Positions 8,093 to 12,550 of a DNA stretch of 12,550 nt are shown here, in pieces. Under the pieces are notes generated by a model, which saw nothing but the letters and a program-made list of their open reading frames with translations, did no database searches and had not been told where the DNA came from. The stretch is from an uncultured Oxalobacter sp. Lineage in GTDB: Bacteria; Pseudomonadota; Gammaproteobacteria; Burkholderiales; Burkholderiaceae_D. The DNA lies in the NCBI GenBank assembly GCA_937916185.1, contig CALGGD010000244.1, forward strand, positions 1-12,550, written 5' to 3'. Made by a program: the position numbers and the translations under genes. The number at the start of each line of letters is the position of its first letter. The stretch's first letter is position 1.

Positions 8093-9027
8093 TTCTTGTC
8101 CCAAAAAGGGTAAAAGTTGAACCACTGCAAAGGTGCTGTGAGGCAATAATGCTCAAGTCTCGCAGAATATTCTGAGGCGAGCTTATGGAAAAAAACTTCC
8201 CTTTCTTTCCGTGCAGGCATGGAGATTTTCTTACGGAAAAATTCAAAATGCACCTCATCCCCATGGGCTCCCTTGGTTGCAAACATCAGATGGACCGGAC
8301 AATCCAGAAGTGATGCAAGTACATATGGACCGATTGGGAAAGCCGCCTTATCTCCGAGGAAGTCTACACTGACTGTCCTTTGATTGTCCGATACGGGAAC
8401 CCTGTCTCCCGCAATGATAATGAATTCCCCCTGCTGGACACGTTCATTCAATGCAAAGATGACTGCCGGAGAGATGTCTGTAACTTGGACAATCGAGAAC
8501 TGGCTGTCAGGTGAAATCTGTTTCAGGATATTATTGAATTCTTTGGCATGATGGGTGTGGACAAGCATGGTGACTTTCAATCCAGCCTGCTTTTTTGAGA
8601 GGGCTTTGCAGAGTTCGATGTTCCCTGAATGCGAGCATATCAGCAGGCATCCCTGTTTCTGGAGGATATATTCATCAAAGGGGGCTTTTCCATGAATCAG
8701 GACAGATTCCAACGGATAGTTGCCGCTCCAGACAAGGAGCTTGTCAAGGATGTTTTCACCGAATGCCATGAAATGGCTCAACGTCCGCCAAAAGCCCGGT
8801 TCCATATCCTTTATGCCGCCATAAGAGGATATATGCATTAGATAATCCCTGGAAGCCTGCCTGGCGATAGGATTTGTCATCATGTACCAGAAGATGACTG
8901 GATACAGGAAGAGCCTGAATGGCCAACGTCCGAAAATCCTGGCAATCCAGAAAAGGAAACGGATTCCCAGCAGGAAGGTCACCTCATTGATGCCTGCCCA
9001 ATGTGTCATGTCCTGCTGTCGAGCCAT
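8089..9027 (-). CDS. LpxL/HtrB-type lysophospholipid acyltransferase (APE cluster)
   Basis: A 312-residue protein started at the ATG at 9027, where the glycosyltransferase stop and this start share one base (TAATG) behind GGTGGAGA. An in-frame ATG 25 codons earlier would overlap the glycosyltransferase by 76 bases and adds no domain. A hydrophobic segment at about residues 16-50 suggests membrane association. The acyltransferase dyad is His133-x4-Glu138 in CSHSGNIEL, the H-x4-D/E form used by LpxL-family lipid A acyltransferases. IIIAGDRVP (near 210) matches the second conserved block. It probably acylates the polyene head group or its carrier lipid at the inner membrane. In E. coli the matching gene apeJ is described, as I recall, as a combined glycosyltransferase/acyltransferase; here the two are separate genes. 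Confidence 0.85.
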   Translation of the reverse strand: MARQQDMTHWAGINEVTFLLGIRFLFWIARIFGRWPFRLFLYPVIFWYMMTNPIARQASRDYLMHISSYGGIKDMEPGFWRTLSHFMAFGENILDKLLVWSGNYPLESVLIHGKAPFDEYILQKQGCLLICSHSGNIELCKALSKKQAGLKVTMLVHTHHAKEFNNILKQISPDSQFSIVQVTDISPAVIFALNERVQQGEFIIIAGDRVPVSDNQRTVSVDFLGDKAAFPIGPYVLASLLDCPVHLMFATKGAHGDEVHFEFFRKKISMPARKEREVFFHKLASEYSARLEHYCLTAPLQWFNFYPFWDKK

Positions 9028-9779
9028 TATCTCCACCAATATCCTATCAGCCGTGGAAAACGTAGAAGCATTCCAAAGAAGAGCCGTGCGTGCATGAAGC
9101 AAATCTGCACATTATCACGGAACCCCCTGAAATGAGAAACACCATCTATTGGATAAGAGACTTTTGTTGGAACGTTGACGACATCAAGTCCTTCCCAGAA
9201 AAGCCTGACAATGATATCGGTATCAAATGTCATGCGGCTGCCGAAATGGTGTTTCTTGGAAAGAAGCATCACTTTTGAGACAGGGTAAAGCCTGAAGCCG
9301 CACATTGAATCCTTGATTTTAAATGACAGTGTGTTGATCCATACCCAGACATGTGTGATGTAACGGCAGAAATAACGGATAGTAGGGACAGATCCGTCAT
9401 AAACGGGACAGCCGTTGATGATGGCATCAGGAAACTGTCTGGCGAGGGAAATGAACAAGGGGATGTCCCGGGTGTCATGTTGACCGTCTGCATCAATCTG
9501 CAGTGCATGGGTGAATCCGCATTTTTCTGCATAGCGGATCCCGGTCATCACAGCTTCCCCCTTGCCTTGATTGTCTTTATGCCTTAGGAGATGGATATTG
9601 TCCGGGAATTTTTCTGCAAGTGAATCCAGGATATCTGCACAGTCCCTGCTGCTGCCGTCATCCACCAAGATACAGGGGATGCCATGGATGATGATGTTCT
9701 CAACGACAGCAGGGACAGCATGTTCATGGTTATAGACGGGTATCAGAACACAGGGTAGGAACAGGCTCTCTGTATCCAT
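9027..9779 (-). CDS. Glycosyltransferase family 2 (APE cluster)
   Basis: A 250-residue GT-A fold glycosyltransferase of family 2, resembling dolichol-phosphate-mannose-synthase-type enzymes. It shows the start CVLIPVYNHEHAVPAVV (residues 10-26), the nucleotide-binding VDDGSS (39-44), NQGKGEAV (70-77) and the metal-binding DADGQHD (96-102). A further conserved segment, SRMTFDTDIIVRLFWEG, lies near the C-terminus. No multi-helix C-terminal membrane domain is present. Likely role: transfer of a sugar from a nucleotide donor to the polyene or its lipid anchor on the cytoplasmic face. It overlaps the dehydratase fragment by one base (TGATG) and the acyltransferase by one base (TAATG), so the three are coupled. 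Donor and acceptor cannot be read from the sequence. Confidence 0.88.
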   Translation of the reverse strand: MDTESLFLPCVLIPVYNHEHAVPAVVENIIIHGIPCILVDDGSSRDCADILDSLAEKFPDNIHLLRHKDNQGKGEAVMTGIRYAEKCGFTHALQIDADGQHDTRDIPLFISLARQFPDAIINGCPVYDGSVPTIRYFCRYITHVWVWINTLSFKIKDSMCGFRLYPVSKVMLLSKKHHFGSRMTFDTDIIVRLFWEGLDVVNVPTKVSYPIDGVSHFRGFRDNVQICFMHARLFFGMLLRFPRLIGYWWR

Positions 9780-10066
9780 CAGTCATCAGCTCCAATAAGA
9801 GGCAGGTAGCTGATTCTGCCACTGGAAAAGGTTTCCCGGTCAGTGAAATACCTGAAACCCAGTATGTTTTTCTTTGAAGAAGAAGACAGGGAAAGCTTGA
9901 CAGAACAGCCTGGCAAGATTGGTTTCTGGAATTTGAGCTGATGCATTTCAGAAAATGTGTTCCTGATACCCAGATATTGCTTGCCGAATGCCATGACCCA
10001 GTCAAGTTGGACAACACCAGGGTCATCCGTGATCTGCAGAGGTACTTGGATGAGGTGATTACCCAT
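9779..10066 (-). CDS. apeI: ApeI-type hotdog dehydratase, 5'-truncated
   Basis: The recognisable part runs from about 10021 leftwards to the stop at 9779 (80 codons). It begins at PGVVQLDWVMAFG, which matches the block after the catalytic segment in ApeI/FabA-like dehydratases (normally preceded by YF-x-GHFP-x-x-P-x-LPG). It continues through a normal hotdog second half ending ISYLPLIGADD. Upstream of the Pro codon (10019-10021) the frame reads MGNHLIQVPLQITDD, which is not dehydratase-like, and the His-containing motif is absent. The ATG at 10066 is therefore probably accidental. The intact protein would partner ApeP in dehydration. As it stands the product should be inactive, and the operon's upstream genes (carrier proteins, ligase) are missing. 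Family identification of the remaining part is good; the truncation is seen directly. Confidence 0.72.
   Translation of the reverse strand: MGNHLIQVPLQITDDPGVVQLDWVMAFGKQYLGIRNTFSEMHQLKFQKPILPGCSVKLSLSSSSKKNILGFRYFTDRETFSSGRISYLPLIGADD
10001..10021. other. Junction of two unrelated blocks with a shared ~21-base segment
   Basis: Leftward on the minus strand this segment reads as P-G-V-V-Q-L-D of an ApeI-type dehydratase. Rightward on the plus strand it reads as V-K-L-D-N-T-R, the beginning of the recognisable DUF499 tail. Homology to ApeI stops on the right side and homology to DUF499 stops on the left side, so both genes lose their 5' parts here. The boundaries are judged by eye from family motifs, so a few bases either way are possible. 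Codon use also differs between the two sides. Either a rearrangement at microhomology or a short-overlap assembly join would produce this. Confidence 0.6.
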
Positions 10067-10210
10067 TTGTCATCAACAAATAACTGCGATGTTGAACTCA
10101 CATTGGAAGTCAATGCGCAGGCTGCAGAAGGTTTCTCTCAGGGTACAGTAAGGACGGTCTCTGAAAACTGCAGAACGCTGCGTATCACTGACTTCGGATT
10201 TGAGAAGTGA
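10001..10210 (+). pseudogene. C-terminal fragment of a DUF499-family ATPase
   Basis: The last 69 codons of a protein: VKLDNTRVIRDLQRYLDEVI, then THLSSTNNCDVELTLEVNAQ, AEGFSQGTVRTVSENCRTLR and FGFEK before the TGA at 10208-10210. This matches, as I remember the family, the conserved end of DUF499 proteins (an L-D-x-x-R-x-x-R-D-x helix, a V-x-L-E-x-x-A strand, then VRTVSEN-x-R-T-L and a final GFE). Full DUF499 proteins are roughly a thousand residues with an N-terminal P-loop ATPase and are frequently encoded beside DUF1156 DNA methylases in defence islands. Everything upstream is absent: the open frame continues left to 9941 but there overlaps ape coding sequence and is not DUF499-like. The fragment lies 73 bases before the ADP-ribosyl hydrolase gene on the same strand. 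No enzymatic part remains here. Confidence 0.66.
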
Positions 10211-10267
10211 TTACAGTGGCAGTTGATCTGGTATCTGTTTTTATCTGATTTGCGGAATACAACAGTC

Positions 10268-10274
10268 AAAGGGG
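10268..10274 (+). promoter_or_regulatory. Ribosome binding site of the PARG-ARH gene
   Basis: AAAGGGG lies nine bases before the ATG at 10284. It supports that start over the in-frame ATG at codon 8, which has no SD-like sequence at the right distance. Confidence 0.6.
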
Positions 10275-10283
10275 CTTAATCAT

Positions 10284-12362
10284 ATGAGAACTGATAACGT
10301 GAACATGCTTCAGGACACACTGAGCATCCTTGACAAAGGCTACTATCAGCTTCACGGGGAAACCATTTCCCTGAAGCTTTCGAGAGCGCAAATGGAGGAA
10401 GTCCAGGTCTTCTTGCCCAAGGATGTTCAGGCTATATGTGGGGCAAAGGACTTTGAACACGTCCATGTGCTTGGACGGTGTGGTTATGGCTGTGAAAATG
10501 CCGATTCCTTCACGCTGGCTCGAAAGCGGGCGGAGCAGTTCTCGTATGACCTGAAGCAGAAAGGCGCAAAGCCCATACTTGTTTTAAATCTGGCCAATCC
10601 TGTCAATCCGGGTGGGGGAGTGCGCAGAGGCGCTAAGGCGCAGGAAGAGGATCTTTGCAGGAAAAGCTCTCTGCTGGTTTCCCTCGAATGCATGAAAGCA
10701 AAAGCCTACTATGATTATAATCGATCGCTGAACACCTACATGGGCTCCGATTCGGTTATGATCCATCCTCAGGTAGAGATCATCAAGGACGAAAACGGAG
10801 AGCTGCTTCCGGAGACGGTCATTGTCGCTGTCATGACCTGTGCTGCGCCGATGCTACGTAACGGGATGGAAGGACTGTCTCAGAAGCAGTATGAAAACCT
10901 GCTCTATCGCCGCATCACTGGAATGCTGAAGGTGGCGGCATATCTGGGATATCGCCATCTGGTGCTCGGCGCGTTCGGCTGCGGTGCATTCCGGAATGAT
11001 GCCCGTGTAGTGTCCGATCTGTTCTATAAAGCCCTGAAAGAGTTTAACTTTGACGGAATGCGAGAAAAGGATATGTTCCGCAGAATCGACTTTGCCGTCC
11101 TAAGCCGCTCTGAAGAAATGTATAACTTCAACGAGTTCAGCCGGAACTTCTCACATTTTTACCGGGAGGAGGATCAGAAGGAAATCGACCAGGCGCTGGA
11201 GAGAAAGAAGAAGACCGAGATTCATCTTGACGCAATCCGGGGCTGCATTTTTGGCGGAGCCGTAGGTGACGCGCTGGGGTATCCGGTGGAATTCCTGCAG
11301 GAAAACCAGATTTTCAGTCAGTATGGATCAAATGGAATCACCGTCTATTCGAAGGACAAAGCCAGCGGGAAAGCTCAGATTTCGGACGATACCCAGATGT
11401 CGCTTTTTACGGCAAACGGTCTGCTTGTGGGTGATACACGCGGCGCGATGCGAGGTGTTCAGGGCTGGCCCAGAGGGTATGTCATGAGAGCTTATAAGGA
11501 CTGGCTTAAAACGCAGGAATCTTCTATGGCAGAAGTAAATCGACATGAGCGGTATACTGGCGCTGGCGGTTTCTCATGGCTTCTGGATGTGCCGGAGCTG
11601 TATGCCAGACGCGCACCTGGTAACACCTGTCTTTCAGCATTGCAGGACGGAACTGAATACGAAGACTATGTGAAGGCACAGCGGAACCACAGCAAAGGCT
11701 GCGGCGGGATTATGCGCGTAGCTCCGCTGGCCGTCAATTATCAGGTGAATGATATCAGGAAGCTGGATATGGAGGGCGTTCAGCTGGCTGCTATCACCCA
11801 TGGCCATTCTCTTGGCTACATGCCCGCTGCTGTGCTGGTTCATGTGATCAACCGCATCGTTTTCCCTCCGGAAGGAAAGAAGGTATCCCTGAAGGAGATC
11901 GTTCTTGAAGCGAGAGATACAGTTGCCCAGATTTTCAAAGGGGATCCACATCTCCGGGAGCTCATTGACATCATTGACCGGGCGATCATGCTGTCAGAAA
12001 ATGATGCTATCGACGATCTGGATAATATCCACCAGCTCGGTGAAGGTTGGGTCGCTGAAGAGACGCTGGGTATTTCCCTCTATTGCGCATTGAGGCATCA
12101 GGACGATTTTTCCGCAGGCGTTATTGCTGCCGTGAATCATAATGGTGACAGTGATTCAACCGGCGCGGTGACAGGGAATATCCTCGGCGTACTGCTGGGG
12201 TATGATGCCATCGCAGACCAGTGGAAACAGGATCTTGAACTCTCAGATGTGATTCTGGAAGTGGCTGACGATCTATGCCATGGCTGCCAGATGAGTGAGT
12301 ACGGCCACTATAAAGATCCGGAATGGATCTCAAAGTATATGTACATGAAAAGACCAAATTGA
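10284..12362 (+). CDS. Fusion of bacterial-type PARG (TIGR02452/DUF2263) and ADP-ribosylglycohydrolase (ARH/DraG)
   Basis: A 692-residue two-domain protein. Residues about 8-290 are a microbial poly(ADP-ribose) glycohydrolase macrodomain: the signature PGGGVRRGAKAQEED (109-123) holds the GGG loop and the catalytic QEE (Gln120-Glu121-Glu122), and LGAFGCGAFRND (228-239) is the second ribose/phosphate loop. A charged linker (about 296-314) leads into an ARH/DraG all-helical domain. That domain shows GCIFGGAVGDALGYPVEF (320-337), the metal-binding SDDTQMSL (368-375), KGCGGIMRVAPLA (471-483) and the second metal site HNGDSDSTGAVTGN (619-632). Both active sites look complete. PARGs cut ribose-ribose links; ARHs remove ADP-ribose from side chains or small acceptors, so one chain could erase ADP-ribosylation completely. 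No signal peptide, so cytoplasmic. It stands downstream of a DUF499 tail, suggesting a defence or accessory island. Codon use is richer in CTG, CGC and GCG than the ape genes. Confidence 0.92.
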   Translation: MRTDNVNMLQDTLSILDKGYYQLHGETISLKLSRAQMEEVQVFLPKDVQAICGAKDFEHVHVLGRCGYGCENADSFTLARKRAEQFSYDLKQKGAKPILVLNLANPVNPGGGVRRGAKAQEEDLCRKSSLLVSLECMKAKAYYDYNRSLNTYMGSDSVMIHPQVEIIKDENGELLPETVIVAVMTCAAPMLRNGMEGLSQKQYENLLYRRITGMLKVAAYLGYRHLVLGAFGCGAFRNDARVVSDLFYKALKEFNFDGMREKDMFRRIDFAVLSRSEEMYNFNEFSRNFSHFYREEDQKEIDQALERKKKTEIHLDAIRGCIFGGAVGDALGYPVEFLQENQIFSQYGSNGITVYSKDKASGKAQISDDTQMSLFTANGLLVGDTRGAMRGVQGWPRGYVMRAYKDWLKTQESSMAEVNRHERYTGAGGFSWLLDVPELYARRAPGNTCLSALQDGTEYEDYVKAQRNHSKGCGGIMRVAPLAVNYQVNDIRKLDMEGVQLAAITHGHSLGYMPAAVLVHVINRIVFPPEGKKVSLKEIVLEARDTVAQIFKGDPHLRELIDIIDRAIMLSENDAIDDLDNIHQLGEGWVAEETLGISLYCALRHQDDFSAGVIAAVNHNGDSDSTGAVTGNILGVLLGYDAIADQWKQDLELSDVILEVADDLCHGCQMSEYGHYKDPEWISKYMYMKRPN

Positions 12363-12387
12363 TTTGTCTTTTTTATCAAATCCAGAA

Positions 12388-12391
12388 AGGA
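12388..12391 (+). promoter_or_regulatory. Ribosome binding site of the small downstream ORF
   Basis: AGGA within a purine-rich AGAAAGGAAG stretch lies seven bases before the GTG at 12399. This is the main reason for accepting a GTG start for such a short ORF. Confidence 0.5.
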
Positions 12392-12398
12392 AGAGCTC

Positions 12399-12500
12399 GT
12401 GAACAACCAAACCCTGGTAATGAAATACCACCCCACAAAGGTGGACGGTATGTCAGAAACGCAACTTCGTATAGTGAGGAGCAATATTCAACGTGTTTAA
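12399..12500 (+). CDS. Small ORF of 33 codons, unknown function
   Basis: It starts at GTG 12399 behind a good Shine-Dalgarno and stops at TAA 12498-12500, 36 bases after the PARG-ARH stop on the same strand. The peptide begins MNNQTLVMKYHPTK and ends RSNIQRV; it is basic and without membrane segment or recognised motif. It overlaps by eight bases the probable GTG start of the next gene, and that gene's SD lies inside it. It may be a genuine small protein, a leader peptide coupling translation of the next gene, or the head of a longer gene cut by a frameshift. I do not recognise it. Confidence 0.4.
   Translation: MNNQTLVMKYHPTKVDGMSETQLRIVRSNIQRV
12476..12481 (+). promoter_or_regulatory. Ribosome binding site of the gene entering at the right edge
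   Basis: GAGGAG lies eleven bases before GTG 12493, slightly long spacing but a strong match. In that frame a stop (TAG 12472-12474) lies just upstream, so the next gene must begin after it. Confidence 0.4.
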
Positions 12501-12550
12501 CCATCACGATATAAACCGAGATGCCTTTATGCTTCACGGCCCGCTGGCGC
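12493..12550 (+). CDS. Start of a gene running off the right edge, unknown function (partial)
   Basis: From GTG 12493 the frame stays open to the window end for 19 complete codons and reads MFNHHDINRDAFMLHGPLA. A strong GAGGAG precedes it, and its start overlaps the end of the 33-codon ORF by eight bases. An alternative start is the in-frame ATG at residue 13. The H-G-P-L-A string reminded me of the beginning of lipocalin/tocopherol-cyclase-like proteins, but 19 residues are too few to rely on. The family is left open. Confidence 0.4.
   Translation, partial: MFNHHDINRDAFMLHGPLA

Noticed and set aside
9027..9102. 76-base overlap of acyltransferase and glycosyltransferase suggesting a fusion or frameshift
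   Set aside because: It vanishes if the acyltransferase starts at 9027 behind GGTGGAGA with a one-base TAATG overlap.
9730..10113. 127-codon minus-strand frame overlapping the dehydratase and glycosyltransferase region
   Set aside because: Its protein is low-complexity Ser/Leu-rich without motifs and lies out of frame with the recognisable ApeI and GT2 sequences.
9941..10210. 89-codon plus-strand frame starting at ATG 9941 as a complete gene
   Set aside because: Only the part from about 10001 matches DUF499; the first 20 codons are antisense to the dehydratase gene. Treated as a fragment instead.
10211..10283. Promoter for the PARG-ARH gene in the 73-base gap
   Set aside because: TTGATC at 10223 has no -10 box at acceptable spacing; the gene may be read through from the DUF499 gene.
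12358..12380. Possible terminator after the PARG-ARH gene (TTGAT ... ATCAA with T-run)
   Set aside because: The stem is only about five A/T-rich pairs, the T-run lies in the loop rather than after the stem, and a ribosome binding site follows at once.
1..12550. CRISPR arrays, tRNA or rRNA genes, insertion sequences, long direct repeats
   Set aside because: None was seen on reading both strands; nearly all the window is accounted for by coding sequence.

Overview
The window carries most of an aryl polyene (APE) pigment biosynthesis and export operon on the minus strand (about 220-10021). It is joined head-to-head to a different accessory segment on the plus strand (about 10001-12550). A Gram-negative (diderm) bacterium is indicated by a LolA-like carrier, a lipoprotein with a clean lipobox, an MMPL/RND-type exporter and an LpxL-type acyltransferase. 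I cannot name the genus. Frequent AGG arginine codons argue against a typical enterobacterium. The N-terminal fragment at the extreme left has a signal peptide ending in Ala-Ala-Gln and no clear Shine-Dalgarno, which looks more like Bacteroidota.

APE operon, in transcription order (right to left): a 5'-truncated ApeI-type dehydratase (9779-10021 recognisable), a family-2 glycosyltransferase (9027-9779), an LpxL-type acyltransferase (8089-9027), a HAL/TAL/PAL-family aromatic ammonia-lyase with an Ala-Ser-Gly (MIO) motif (6527-8092), a 4HBT-type thioesterase (6102-6530), a LolA-like protein (5486-6097), an MMPL exporter (3132-5468), a DUF3261 lipoprotein (2557-3135), a ketosynthase (1376-2554), a hotdog dehydratase (945-1379) and a ketoreductase (220-948). 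The order matches E. coli apeI to apeQ, except that the ammonia-lyase is inserted and the apeJ functions are split in two. Most neighbours overlap by 1 or 4 bases (ATGA, TAATG, TGATG), so this is one translationally coupled transcript. Inferred roles: the lyase deaminates Tyr or Phe to an aryl-acrylate starter; ketosynthase, ketoreductase and dehydratases extend it into a conjugated polyene; glycosyl- and acyltransferases link it to a lipid; LolA, MMPL and DUF3261 proteins move it to the outer membrane. Acyl carrier proteins, acyl ligase and chain-length factor are not in the window and would be expected upstream of apeI.

Left edge (1-191, minus): the first 63 codons of a second exported protein, possibly LolA-like, where an apeR-type ketosynthase would be expected. 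Codon use in the last part of the ketoreductase resembles this fragment more than the rest of the operon.

Right part (plus): the last 69 codons of a DUF499-family ATPase, a protein common in defence islands; then a 692-residue fusion of a bacterial-type poly(ADP-ribose) glycohydrolase with an ADP-ribosylglycohydrolase; then a 33-codon ORF overlapping the start of another gene that runs off the end. The two blocks meet in about 21 bases (10001-10021) that read sensibly as ApeI on one strand and DUF499 on the other, with both genes losing their 5' parts there. This is either a real rearrangement or an assembly chimera, and it decides how much of the context can be trusted.
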